From the NCBI GenBank assembly GCA_965275915.1, contig CBDHYI010000007.1, forward strand, positions 1,116,001 to 1,180,000: 64,000 nucleotides of DNA. The letters are read 5' to 3'. Every line of letters begins with the position of its first letter. Position 1 is the stretch's first letter. The DNA is from JBDWFY01 sp965275915. GTDB taxonomy: Bacteria; Pseudomonadota; Alphaproteobacteria; Rhizobiales; Stappiaceae. The notes beneath the pieces were generated by a model. It was given only the letters and a program-made list of their open reading frames with translations, did no database searches and was not told the origin of the DNA. The position numbers were made by a program, and so were the translations under genes. Shown piece by piece: positions 9,030-17,348 of the stretch.

Positions 9030-9682
9030 CAGGCAAACTCTCCAGACGACTGCAAAAGCTGGACGCATTCCTGCACAACGAGGCGGTCGATGAGGACGCC
9101 ATGCTGCTGAGCGAACTCGATGGCTTCCTTGCCGGCGTCATTGTCTGTCCCGATCTCATTGCCCCAAGCGAATGGTTGCCATTGATCTGGGGCGAAGAAG
9201 CCCCTGACTTCAAGAACGAAAAGCACGCCCAGGACATTCTCGACCTTATCATGGGGCACTACAACGACATCATCCGGCAACTGAACCAGAGGCGCTACAG
9301 CCCGATCTACAACATCGACACAGACGGCAGCGCCATGTGGGAACTGTGGGTGGAAGGGTTCCATCAGGCAATGCAATTGCAGGACGCCGCCTGGATGATC
9401 TACGAAACAGATCCTAGCGAAGATTTGCAGAACGCCTTATTCGTCATTGCCCGTCTCATCAAAATTGCAACTGAACCAGGTGTGAAGCCGGAGGACATTG
9501 ACGAGGAATTGGAAAACATCGCGGCTGATATCATCCCGTCCCAAATCGAGGTCCTGCATCACGCAAGGCTCAAGCTGCAAAACCCGGATACGTATGCGGG
9601 GCCGAAAACCAAAGTTGGTCGGAACAATCCTTGTCCATGTGGATCGGGTAAGAAATACAAAAAATGCTGCGGCCTTAACTGA
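9026..9682 (+). CDS. UPF0149/YecA-family protein with C-terminal SEC-C motif (IS66 passenger)
   Basis: Protein of 218 aa. The first ~170 residues fit UPF0149 (LSELDGFLAGVIVCPDLI, WLPLIWG, helical throughout). The tail has a textbook SEC-C zinc-binding motif, NPCPCGSGKKYKKCCG. The ATG overlaps the tnpC stop (ATGA) and the gene ends 27 bp before the IS66 inverted repeat, so it is part of the element and translated with tnpC. Its job in transposition, or in protein quality control as for SecA-like SEC-C tails, is unknown. Such genes do sit next to IS66 tnpC elsewhere, to my recollection. Confidence 0.88.
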   Translation: MTGKLSRRLQKLDAFLHNEAVDEDAMLLSELDGFLAGVIVCPDLIAPSEWLPLIWGEEAPDFKNEKHAQDILDLIMGHYNDIIRQLNQRRYSPIYNIDTDGSAMWELWVEGFHQAMQLQDAAWMIYETDPSEDLQNALFVIARLIKIATEPGVKPEDIDEELENIAADIIPSQIEVLHHARLKLQNPDTYAGPKTKVGRNNPCPCGSGKKYKKCCGLN

Positions 9683-9709
9683 CCAAAGAAAGCATCACCG
9701 GACGCTTAC

Positions 9710-9819
9710 TTCGTAACTGGATGAAATTTTACAACACCGAACGACCTCATTCAGCCCTTGAGAACAAAACTCCCAAGGAGGCATACTGGGCTAACAGAAA
9801 CCTAAAATTGGCAGCATGA
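9710..9819 (+). pseudogene. IS3-family transposase OrfB, C-terminal scrap
   Basis: The last 36 codons of an IS3 OrfB follow directly after the IS66 right end: RNWMKFYNTERPHSALENKT then PKEAYWANRN. The FYNxxRPHSAL block is diagnostic of the integrase core C-terminus. It belongs with the orfA at 5242-5520 and shows that the IS66/IS256 DNA lies inside one IS3 copy. Confidence 0.8.
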
Positions 9820-9841
9820 AAACCAACCCGGATACACCTTA

Positions 9842-9900
9842 AATTAGCTGCTGAACTGTCCGGAAAAACGGGACCACTTCACTCAGGTCAGCTCAGGTCA
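9842..9900. repeat. Possible IS3-type inverted-repeat remnant
   Basis: In the minus direction the block reads TGACCTGAGC, then TGACCTGAGTGAAGTGGTCC and CGTTTTTCCGGACAG, which resembles an IS3 left end. The 10-mer TGACCTGAGC also begins the IS3 fragment at 24679. Together they would face inward on either side of the gene cluster. A 10-bp match is thin evidence. The rest of the gap to 10000 holds nothing I can identify. Confidence 0.35.
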
Positions 9901-9999
9901 AGTGTCTTCCTGTAGATCAAATCAGTCCGCGCATTGAACGGGCCAGTGATCATAATAATCATGCAGCAATCTTCTCTGCCCCACCAAACAATTACCACG

Positions 10000-11274
10000 T
10001 TATCGGCATAGATCAACCTGTAACTTTGCCTCTATACGGCCAAGAACGTTCTCTGCCTTATCATCCGCCTGTTGTCCAGTGGGTGCAGAAACAACGAAAT
10101 AACCATAAGTAGAAAAATTGTTCTCGGCTGGATTGAGTTGTTGTCCGGCATAAAGCGCCATATCATGAAAAATAATATCGGGAAGAAACTCGTCCATCCA
10201 GTTTGTGGGCAAATCACCCCTAACGGTTGAACGGGATATCGCGCCAATTACGCGAGATGCCACCGCCCGCTTAAAAACTGGCGGGCTGCCGATCGGTAAT
10301 CCCAAATGAACTTTAATCAGCAGCTCATAAACATTCTGGCCGGTGCCATATTCATACAGGCGGGGAACCGTACCTCCCATCATCCTGGGGTTCACTTCGA
10401 CAAGAGTCGGCCTGTTCTGTTCGTCTAAGATCATCTCAATGTGGAACAAACCACGATCAAGGCCAATAGCCGATAGTATTTGCTCAGAATAGCGCTGAAT
10501 ATTTTTTATCGCTTGGGGGTCAGAGATGCCAGGCAGAGTAGAGCCCAGTTCGTTGACGTCTCTCACACTTTGACGCTTGCGCCTGGATATTGCCAAAAAT
10601 TTATACCCATCCACAGCGGCAGCGATCTCAACGGAGCAGAGTGTGCCGCCGATGAATTGTTCCGCGACTACTCTGCCATCCGAGGCGATTTCGTCTCTCA
10701 TGAACTGGCGAAAATTATCCCTTACACTATTGTATTTTTCAAAATAAGCGTCAATTTCGATCTCATTTGAGATAATTGCAACCGCCAAACTTCCCATACC
10801 ACGATTAGGCTTTAACACCATCGGAAACCCGTGCTTGCATCCAAATCTTTTTGCTGCTTCCGCGGTCCTTACAACTTCACTTGCTACTTGATCTAAGCCA
10901 GCATCTGCCAACTTTTGGCGGCATGCAGACTTGTTTCTAGATATCCGAACTGACTCCGCGGATGTGGAGGGAATACCGAGCTTGTCACAAGCATAGCTGA
11001 CAGGAACTGAAGAAGCCTCAAAAATCGGTATTCCAGCAGCAATTGGATCGTCTTGATGGATTTCACGCACCGCAGCCAGATAGGAGTCAAGATCCGCGTG
11101 ATTAGGAATTTTTACAACGCGCACTTTGTCAATGATTGGTTCGGGTGGGGTGGTCGTATAGTAGCGTTCAAGGTCATCAGTTGTAATCATCGACAACCGA
11201 TGACCATCAGCAAGCGCCGCTCTTACCAACCCGAAACCGACTACGTTTAGACTTCCAACTAATATATGAGCCAA
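10000..11274 (-). CDS. ATP-grasp ligase
   Basis: Protein of 424 aa with the ATP-grasp fold of carboxylate-amine/thiol ligases, which activate a carboxylate as acylphosphate. It has an N-terminal Rossmann-like preATP-grasp region (HILVGSLNVVGFGLVRAAL), the ATP-binding lysine strand FPMVLKPNRGMGS, and the Mg/ATP site HIEMILDEQ...LVEVNPRMMGGT. The C-terminal ~90 residues follow the pattern of peptide-forming ATP-grasp enzymes such as those making dipeptides or amides. It is the last gene of the cluster and, with no NRPS or PKS present, the likeliest bond-forming scaffold enzyme. Substrates are unknown. Confidence 0.85.
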   Translation of the reverse strand: MAHILVGSLNVVGFGLVRAALADGHRLSMITTDDLERYYTTTPPEPIIDKVRVVKIPNHADLDSYLAAVREIHQDDPIAAGIPIFEASSVPVSYACDKLGIPSTSAESVRISRNKSACRQKLADAGLDQVASEVVRTAEAAKRFGCKHGFPMVLKPNRGMGSLAVAIISNEIEIDAYFEKYNSVRDNFRQFMRDEIASDGRVVAEQFIGGTLCSVEIAAAVDGYKFLAISRRKRQSVRDVNELGSTLPGISDPQAIKNIQRYSEQILSAIGLDRGLFHIEMILDEQNRPTLVEVNPRMMGGTVPRLYEYGTGQNVYELLIKVHLGLPIGSPPVFKRAVASRVIGAISRSTVRGDLPTNWMDEFLPDIIFHDMALYAGQQLNPAENNFSTYGYFVVSAPTGQQADDKAENVLGRIEAKLQVDLCR

Positions 11275-11282
11275 TTGCCTAC

Positions 11283-11600
11283 CTATTGATATTTAATGAG
11301 AAATTTGGCAGATATTGCTATCGCAATAGCCAGACCAGATAAAATCGTTGCTACTACGAATAAGGATGTTGCGTCCGTCAGAACTGATCCAGCAAGCACA
11401 ACCAGCATCATACCTCCAGTCATGAGAGCTATATTTCCAGCATTTACCGTCGGTAAATCTTGTACCGGACACTGCGAGACAATCTCTGCCTGATACACAA
11501 CAAAAGCAATCTCAAACATGAGCATGAAAAGGCCGTACAGTACCAGTTGCGTCCAAGAACCAAATGGTAAAAAGATTGCTATGCAAGTCAGGCAGACTAG
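11283..11600 (-). pseudogene. MFS transporter, C-terminal fragment
   Basis: In-frame hydrophobic coding sequence from the IS5 junction at 11600 to the stop at 11283, covering the last two to three membrane helices (LVLYGLFMLMFEIAFVVYQA; NIALMTGGMMLVVLAG; LFVVATILSGLAIAIAISAK). It is the tail of the gene whose front is at 12408-13328. Joining the two at the TAG shared by both junctions leaves them in different frames, so loss is more than a clean insertion. Confidence 0.75.
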
Positions 11601-12025
11601 GTCTTGGACTCATTAAATCGGATCCAGATTCGCGCTGAAGCGAGTTTAACGCCAGCCATGTAGTTTTCGGGATTTTTCTCGTATCTGGTCGCTACGGCTC
11701 TGAAGTGTTTGAGTTTGTTGAAGAACCGTTCAACCATATTCCGTAGTTTGTAGAGATATTTGGAGAAAGCTGGCCTACGGCGGCGATGAGGCATGCAGGG
11801 GATGTTTGGGAAAGCGTCCTGGCCAGTGATCAAGTTACGAATAGCATCGGCATCATAGGCCCGATCTGCCAAAACAATCGCTTTTGAGGGAAGACCGGAT
11901 AAAAGCGACATGGCTTGATGACCATCGTAGGCTTGCCCTTCGCTCAAGCTCAGTTTGATCGGCAGACCGCAAGCATCTACCACAGCATGGATCTTACTGG
12001 TCAGGCCACCTCGGGAACGTCCCAT
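11597..12025 (-). CDS. IS5-family transposase, second frame (OrfB)
   Basis: C-terminal catalytic part, 142 aa: GLTSKIHAVVDACGLPIKL, VLADRAYDADAIR with the second catalytic Asp, and the terminal Y-(2)R-(3)E block RNMVERFFNKLKHFRAVATR with Glu. It overlaps the first frame by 25 nt in the -1 phase and should be produced as a fusion by frameshifting. Confidence 0.9.
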   Translation of the reverse strand: MGRSRGGLTSKIHAVVDACGLPIKLSLSEGQAYDGHQAMSLLSGLPSKAIVLADRAYDADAIRNLITGQDAFPNIPCMPHRRRRPAFSKYLYKLRNMVERFFNKLKHFRAVATRYEKNPENYMAGVKLASARIWIRFNESKT

Positions 12026-12407
12026 GCAACCGGATCCCCTTTTTTGTTCCCATTAGCGCCATGCTGATGAACACGGACAGAGGAACTGTCAATCATCTGG
12101 ATGTCGCCGTCATAAGCTGTTGAAACAGCTTGTAATATCCGGTCCCAGACACCAGCCTCACGCCAACGGACAAATCGATTGTAGCAGGTCTTATGCGAGC
12201 CGTAGCGTTCGGGAATATCCGCCCAGGGTGCCCCTGTGCGCCAACGCCACAAAATCCCGTTGATCACCCGCCGGTCATCAACGCGCTGAACACCTCTCAT
12301 CTTGGTCGGTAAAAGCGGTTGGATCACTGACCACTCAAAATCACTCATATCAAAGCGCGCCATCAAAAACTCCTTTCGGAGCTTGAATCATTTAAGCACT
12401 GATTTGG
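11600..12407 (-). mobile_element. IS5-family (IS427-like) element inside the MFS gene
   Basis: About 0.8 kb inserted in the transporter gene. A TAG trinucleotide is present at both junctions (11597-11599 and 12408-12410), consistent with a short target duplication. Two overlapping reading frames form the transposase. The exact ends are uncertain by a few bases. Confidence 0.8.
12001..12366 (-). CDS. IS5-family transposase, first frame (OrfA) with -1 frameshift site
   Basis: N-terminal part, 121 aa: FEWSVIQPLLP, a DUF4096-type start (NGILWRWRTGAPWADIPERY) and the first catalytic Asp in DIQMIDSSSVRVHQHG. A slippery run AAAAAAG lies on the minus strand at 12039-12045, and a -1 shift there enters the OrfB frame. 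This is the known arrangement in IS427-group elements, so the element may be active. Confidence 0.9.
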   Translation of the reverse strand: MMARFDMSDFEWSVIQPLLPTKMRGVQRVDDRRVINGILWRWRTGAPWADIPERYGSHKTCYNRFVRWREAGVWDRILQAVSTAYDGDIQMIDSSSVRVHQHGANGNKKGDPVAWDVPEVA

Positions 12408-13328
12408 CTACTCGTTTATGAGGGCGTAACCTAGGATCATCAATGGAAGTTCGAATGTAGAAACGGTGATGAATTTTATCACTCGGCCCATCAATACCGC
12501 GCCTAGAATGATTCCGATACTGCTGACAATCTGTACGTACATTGTGCCTTCAACTGACCATTTTAGGTAGGCAAACGAAAATTCAGCACGAGCAATGTTA
12601 TGAAAACCTTGAAACAGCGCAGTTAGCGTAATGATATAAAGTAAAGCTCTACTTAGAGCTATATTACCGGAGACAGTACTCCAGCAGTTACGTAAAATTG
12701 TTACCAATCCAGCGCCGGAATTCGTTGCTCCTAAATCAGAATTTCGAAAACTCAAGTAAATACATCCTGAGATCGCGAAACTGAAAACATCGATCAAAGC
12801 AATTTGTAAAATACTCAAATTGCCCACAAGGGCTACACCACCGACAGCCCCAACTCCGGCAGCTATGTATTGCGATGTGGCAAAATACGAAACGGCTGAT
12901 TTCAGGTGACTTTTCGGGACCAATACTTTGAGTGGAATGATGCGCAAAGATTTATTTATGGCCTCAAGAAATCCATGCAACGCAAGAAAAACAAGGCAAA
13001 CAGCGAACCACCACTCAAAGATAATTGCGATAATGATCGCAACGAAAGCAGCTATAAAATCCGCGGCCGCTAGTAAGGTGATAACACGGAAACGCTGAGA
13101 CAACCATGCAATCAAAGGTGGGCTAACAATTGCCAAGATCCATTGGCTTGCAAATATCGAAGACGATAATAGCGCTGATTGAGTTTTTTCATAAATCAAT
13201 GTTGAAAGCGTAAGCAGTAGTAAAAATGTACCGCTTGTGGAAATAAAAACGGCAATCCATGAACGTAAAAAAACTGTATCTCTCCAAGCAGCATACGGCT
13301 TGGCCGAGCTTTCAAATGCGACTGCCAT
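12408..13328 (-). pseudogene. MFS transporter, N-terminal fragment
   Basis: About 306 codons with eight or nine hydrophobic helices in the pattern of a major facilitator exporter (FLRSWIAVFISTSGTFLLLL; SPPLIAWLSQRFRVITLLAA loop 2-3 region). It ends in a stop contributed at the IS5 junction. In the intact state it would have been the exporter or self-resistance pump of the cluster product; this role is inferred from position. Without its last helices it is probably not functional. Start chosen at the first ATG; the Shine-Dalgarno is weak. Confidence 0.8.
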
Positions 13329-13429
13329 ACTAAGCTTTCGAAATATCTGTGATAGTGACCATATTCCAATGCCCCAATGTGGGGTGTTGAGCTGGCATAT
13401 CAGCCGCAGAAAACAAATGAAAGATGCAA

Positions 13430-14206
13430 TTACTTAATTGTAAGATACCCAACGAATGACAGGTAACGTAATACACTAGTCATATCCTGAAACCCCGCCC
13501 TACGCAGCATGTCGCGATTGGCCTTTTCTGAATAAGGCTCCATTACACCCTTAAGGCTTTGCATTTTACCCAATATGTCGTTAGCAGAATATCCATTATC
13601 CAACTTGTACTCAAAATAAAGCTGATTGATCATATCTTGGAAGCGAGCATCCGGCATACGCATTTTTTCGAACAAAAATAGAGCACCACCCCAATTCAAT
13701 ACCTGATAAAGCCGATCGAATAGTGCTTGCCTGTGCTTAGGCAAAATAAACTGCATCGTGTAGTAAGACATGATCAGATCACATTTCTGAAAATCGAAGT
13801 CTATCGCGTCTGAATTTACAAACTCGATATTGTCGAAATCCTTCGATTTGACTCTGGCGTGATCAACCATCTCGGGAACTGGGTCAATTCCAATGAAACG
13901 CACATTCTTTGCGTTGGTGTTTTCCGCCATGGCACGCAATAATGCTCCGGTAGAACAGCCGATATCATAAACTGTCGAGTTGTCGTGGATGAAGAAGTCG
14001 GCTAACTGCTGACCAAGCTTGTGGCTCTCGCTATACAATGGAACCGATTTCGAAACGTGACTATCAAATACATCACAGACACTTCCGCCAAATGTCCAAG
14101 AAGCCTTTTTCGCTCCAATCCCGTCACCAAGTTCCATAGGAACATTATCTAAATGGCCAGGTAGTTCATTAGTGCGACTGTGCTCTGTATCGATGGACGT
14201 AGACAT
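13430..14206 (-). CDS. CmoA-like class I SAM methyltransferase
   Basis: Protein of 258 aa. The Rossmann SAM-binding motif is VYDIGCSTGALLRAM, followed by FIGIDPVPEMVDHAR. By eye it aligns along its length with CmoA, the carboxy-SAM synthase of tRNA wobble modification: YTMQFILPKHRQALFDRLYQ, LNWGGALFLFEK and NGYSANDILGKMQSL. The arginine of CmoA that holds the carboxylate of carboxy-SAM (Arg199 in E. coli, as I recall) aligns with Met here, which argues for an ordinary SAM-dependent methyltransferase. The start at 14206 has AGGAG 7 nt upstream. No cmoB accompanies it. Confidence 0.85.
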   Translation of the reverse strand: MSTSIDTEHSRTNELPGHLDNVPMELGDGIGAKKASWTFGGSVCDVFDSHVSKSVPLYSESHKLGQQLADFFIHDNSTVYDIGCSTGALLRAMAENTNAKNVRFIGIDPVPEMVDHARVKSKDFDNIEFVNSDAIDFDFQKCDLIMSYYTMQFILPKHRQALFDRLYQVLNWGGALFLFEKMRMPDARFQDMINQLYFEYKLDNGYSANDILGKMQSLKGVMEPYSEKANRDMLRRAGFQDMTSVLRYLSFVGYLTIK

Positions 14207-14216
14207 AGTCAAACTC

Positions 14217-15011
14217 CTATGACGCATTTGCTGTCCGAGTAGCGTAAATTAGACGTTCATACTTTATCTGCGCTCCAGTCCATGTATGCGGATCTGAAAA
14301 GACCTTCTGAGCACCTGTATCCAACAGAACAAGCTTTGGATCAATTTCCTTACGGAAATCAATACATTCATGGATATCAAAACCAGCTTCGCGCAGTGTC
14401 TGAAGAATGTCGGCATGCGTGTAGTCCACTAAGAGATAATCCGCATGGACCTCCACCAGCACGTGTTTAATCTGATCCCGCAAAGCTTGCTTCATACCAG
14501 CCAGGACCTTGCCCTCAGCACCATGAACATCAATTTTTACGATGTCCGCTCTTAGCCCGTGAGTATCGGCAAAAGAGTCCCATGTCGTGCTAAACACACT
14601 TTCGGTCGGAAAGCCGTTTTTAACCTTCAAAGTTCGATCCGTGAAATCAACCTGACCTATCTGGTCAGATAACGCAATTCTCATAGTGCTTGCACTGCTA
14701 TAGTTCAACGCTACGTTGTGCGCCAAAACATCGAACTGTTTCGCTCCGGGCTCAAAGGCCAAAACTCTTGAGCGAGGATGCAGTTTTGACAAGAGACAGG
14801 TAAAATATCCGTAGTGCGCACCGACATCCAGCACAATCGGAGCCTGGAATTCAGAGCAAGCCCGATCCAGAAGGCGAGCCATTCCCGGCTCGTAGGAGCT
14901 TCCATCCAATGTCTCCGCACGGACACTTTCATCTGGATCGACTAATTCAAATGCCACACCCAGAGTTTCGTGCGGATCAACTTCAAAATCGTGAAGAGTT
15001 CTGTGCTTCAT
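14217..15011 (-). CDS. FkbM-family methyltransferase
   Basis: Protein of 264 aa with the FkbM methyltransferase core: IVLDVGAHYGYFTCLLSKL (SAM motif I), VLAFEPGAKQFDVLAHNV, and DIVKIDVHGAEGKVLAGM, then VLVEVHADY. FkbM enzymes usually O-methylate natural products or sugars. It lies between the diiron oxygenase gene and the CmoA-like gene on the same strand, 10 bp from the latter, so the two methyltransferases are probably co-translated. Confidence 0.88.
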   Translation of the reverse strand: MKHRTLHDFEVDPHETLGVAFELVDPDESVRAETLDGSSYEPGMARLLDRACSEFQAPIVLDVGAHYGYFTCLLSKLHPRSRVLAFEPGAKQFDVLAHNVALNYSSASTMRIALSDQIGQVDFTDRTLKVKNGFPTESVFSTTWDSFADTHGLRADIVKIDVHGAEGKVLAGMKQALRDQIKHVLVEVHADYLLVDYTHADILQTLREAGFDIHECIDFRKEIDPKLVLLDTGAQKVFSDPHTWTGAQIKYERLIYATRTANAS

Positions 15012-15062
15012 TCAACAATCTCACTTGGCATGACTAACAAAATATCAGGTGGAAACTATCTT

Positions 15063-16064
15063 TTACACAACGACACCAATTCGCCCGAAACTGTCTTGAG
15101 TCTGTGCGATCTCCGACAACTCAAGCTCTTGCATCAAGACAGAGAGATTTTTCGAACAAACGTTCGCATAGTCTTTTACTACCTCTGTCTTGTACGTCTC
15201 TTCTACAACTTGCTGTGCCTCGTCCGTAGAGAGACCAATGCTGCGTAGCTCAATGTTTATATTTTCGATATCAGGTTCGATGAATGCCATCACATAATCC
15301 GGCATTACACTAACAATTTCAGCAACTTTGTTCCTTGGCTGAGATTTTAGAAACTCTGCAAGTACATCTCGATAGAATGCATGGTGACGGATCTCATCCA
15401 TCGAGTGGTCAGTCATAATATTGCGGATTGCTTTAGGTGTTTGCTCCTTCTGATTTTCCCGAACATTGTTCAGGCTCACAGTAATTAGCATTTCCGAAAC
15501 CGCCGTAAATATGAACCGCTCTAATATTGGATCTTCCGCTCGCACCTCGGCGTCTCGAAATACCTTTAGAAAACTTGGAACTACCGGTTGGGCTTTACGA
15601 TAGTTGGTTAAATCAACGACTTGCTTGAGCAAATCAGCACAGAACAGCGCATGATAAGCTTCATCGCAATACAGCTTATAGGCAGTCAAAGTTTGCTCGG
15701 GATTCAGTCGGACGGGCAACTTTTCAGCAACCAACTGTTGCGTAGTTGTGTTAACCACCAAAGTTTCCAAGTTGATTGTAAAAGTCAAATAACGAAATAG
15801 CCACAATGACAAAAGTTCTGGTATCATTTCTGGGTATTTTCTCTGCAAAATTGGATGTGTCGCAACTGGGACCAGGTCACGTGGAAATAAATCCAATTTA
15901 GTATCTTCCGGATTTAACACTCGTCTTGGTGCACGTCTCACACTTGCTTTCGTGTGCCAGTTTTCAAACAATTTCGGTGCCAGCCGATGTGGGCAAGCGG
16001 CAGGCGACTTTTGACATTGTGACTCAAACTCGCACCCTGTAAAAAATCCTGTCAAACCACACAT
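15063..16064 (-). CDS. AurF-like diiron oxygenase
   Basis: Protein of about 333 aa of the p-aminobenzoate N-oxygenase/AurF-type helical diiron family. Likely iron ligands sit in CDEAYHALFCADL, in the Glu of FTAVSEMLITVSLNNV, and in DHSMDEIRHHAFYRDVL, plus an earlier Glu in NLETLVVN. Family members oxidise amines to hydroxylamine, nitroso or nitro groups, but some act on carbon. The N-terminus has four Cys residues (2, 11, 17, 24 from MCG) not typical of the family. The start is either this ATG or a GTG at 16070 overlapping the previous stop. Function in the pathway is inferred. Confidence 0.8.
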   Translation of the reverse strand: MCGLTGFFTGCEFESQCQKSPAACPHRLAPKLFENWHTKASVRRAPRRVLNPEDTKLDLFPRDLVPVATHPILQRKYPEMIPELLSLWLFRYLTFTINLETLVVNTTTQQLVAEKLPVRLNPEQTLTAYKLYCDEAYHALFCADLLKQVVDLTNYRKAQPVVPSFLKVFRDAEVRAEDPILERFIFTAVSEMLITVSLNNVRENQKEQTPKAIRNIMTDHSMDEIRHHAFYRDVLAEFLKSQPRNKVAEIVSVMPDYVMAFIEPDIENINIELRSIGLSTDEAQQVVEETYKTEVVKDYANVCSKNLSVLMQELELSEIAQTQDSFGRIGVVV

Positions 16065-16066
16065 AA

Positions 16067-17347
16067 TCACTTGATCCCACTGAATTGTTTAGAGCGTTCC
16101 AACACAGGAGTAACTGAAGTGGATGCATCCGGCGGTGATTTGCTGCATTTCATTGCTTTTTCTACAAGCTGACCAAGCGCCGCCACTCCAGCGTATATTC
16201 GGTTCTCCGGATACAAAGTGAAACTCAAGCGCATATAGTTGTTGGAAACTGGATCAACCAGAAAGCTTCGACCTGGGACAAAAGCCAGTTTGGCTTCACG
16301 TAGCGCAATTGGTAACAAAGCCTCAGTATCTAATTCTTGAGGCATGCGTAGCCAATAGAACATCCCACCTTTAGGCTGAATGAACGAAACTTCCGACGGC
16401 ATTGACTGAATCAATGCTTCTCGCATCGCGTTCATACGAGCACCGTAGGCGTCCTTCAAACGAGCAAGGTGTGTGTCGAGACCTTTGTTTACTAACTCTA
16501 TGACTACCGCCTGGTTTAAGGTCGCAGTATTGATATCTGCGCTTTCCTTTTGACGGATCAACACGTCGATCAAAGATCGCCGACCACATACCCAGCCGAC
16601 CCTCAATCCAGGGGCTAGTATCTTGGAGAAAGTGCCGAGGTATAAGGTCTTGGCGGCATCTATTGAACCTGATTTCCGGATGTCCAGTGAAAGGATGGAA
16701 GGCGAGCGCGGCGCGTTATAAGTCAGTTCCGTATAAGCTGCGTCCTCAATGATAGGAAAAACTGAGTTATGAGCTTGATCGACAAGGGCATTTCTCATCT
16801 CAATTGTCATAGAGGTGCCGGTAGGGTTCGCATTCTCTGCAACTACATATGCTAGATTTGGAGAAACTGATGCATTGCTTGGGCTGTTGTCCAATGACCA
16901 GAGAGTTGCATTGAGCGAGCGGAATATCTGGAGCGCACCGAGGTAGGACGGATTGTTCACCAAAACTTGAGTTCCCGGACCAAGAAACAAACGAGAAATC
17001 AAATCGATTCCTTGCTGAGATCCGCTGGTAATAAGGATGTTTTCTGCGGTGCACTTAACGCCATGATCGACCATATGCTCAGCTATCCACTCCCGAAGCG
17101 GGCGATAACCTTGTGATGCACCATATTGGAACGGGTCGTTAATATTTTTGAGACCGCTGAAAAGTATCTTTTCGTAAGCAGCATTGAGTTCTGCACGCGG
17201 GAACAAGCCCGGATCGGGAATGCCTCCAGCGAATGAAGTAATGTCAGGCTGTGATAGCACATTCAAAAGGTCTCGAATTGGATTCCGAGGCAAACCCTCA
17301 ACATTCGACAGTTCGCCCAATGCGATGTGTTGAAGCTCCTTGCCCAT
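16067..17347 (-). CDS. PLP-dependent aminotransferase, class I/II (fold type I)
   Basis: Protein of 426 aa. It has the substrate/cofactor motifs of the KAT/AAT-like group: FAGGIPDPGLFP, GSQQGIDLISRLFL, ENANPTGTSM, IIEDAAYTELTY and the PLP lysine in LGTFSKILAPGLRVGW. Sequences of this style (LysN/2-aminoadipate or kynurenine type) transaminate amino acids. No MocR-type DNA-binding domain is present at the N-terminus, so it is a catalytic enzyme rather than a regulator. It touches both neighbours (1-3 nt spacing) and probably supplies or consumes an amino acid of the pathway. Confidence 0.9.
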   Translation of the reverse strand: MGKELQHIALGELSNVEGLPRNPIRDLLNVLSQPDITSFAGGIPDPGLFPRAELNAAYEKILFSGLKNINDPFQYGASQGYRPLREWIAEHMVDHGVKCTAENILITSGSQQGIDLISRLFLGPGTQVLVNNPSYLGALQIFRSLNATLWSLDNSPSNASVSPNLAYVVAENANPTGTSMTIEMRNALVDQAHNSVFPIIEDAAYTELTYNAPRSPSILSLDIRKSGSIDAAKTLYLGTFSKILAPGLRVGWVCGRRSLIDVLIRQKESADINTATLNQAVVIELVNKGLDTHLARLKDAYGARMNAMREALIQSMPSEVSFIQPKGGMFYWLRMPQELDTEALLPIALREAKLAFVPGRSFLVDPVSNNYMRLSFTLYPENRIYAGVAALGQLVEKAMKCSKSPPDASTSVTPVLERSKQFSGIK

Positions 17348-17348
17348 T

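Larger units (their letters stand above)
6566..9709 (+). mobile_element. IS66-family element carrying a UPF0149/SEC-C passenger gene
   Basis: Terminal inverted repeats GTAAGCGTCCGGTGAGGCTT (6566 onward) and the complement of AAGCATCACCGGACGCTTAC (ending 9709) bound a 3144-bp element with tnpA, tnpB, tnpC and a fourth gene. Flanking octamers (GGCCTTGG and TTCGTAAC) differ, and the left flank is IS256 while the right flank is IS3 orfB, so flanking DNA was deleted after insertion. Confidence 0.9.
5207..9841 (+). mobile_element. IS3-family element remnant, interrupted by IS256 and IS66 elements
   Basis: Matching ends TAAGGTGTAT(T)CC at 5207-5219 and its complement at 9830-9841 enclose an intact orfA (5242-5520) and the last 36 codons of orfB (9710-9819), both on the plus strand. 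Everything between is IS256-like and IS66 sequence. Most of orfB is gone, so the nested insertions were accompanied by deletion. No target duplication is visible outside the ends. Confidence 0.7.

Noticed and set aside
16067..17347. MocR-type regulator
   Set aside because: The aminotransferase fold resembles MocR C-terminal domains, but there is no N-terminal GntR DNA-binding domain.
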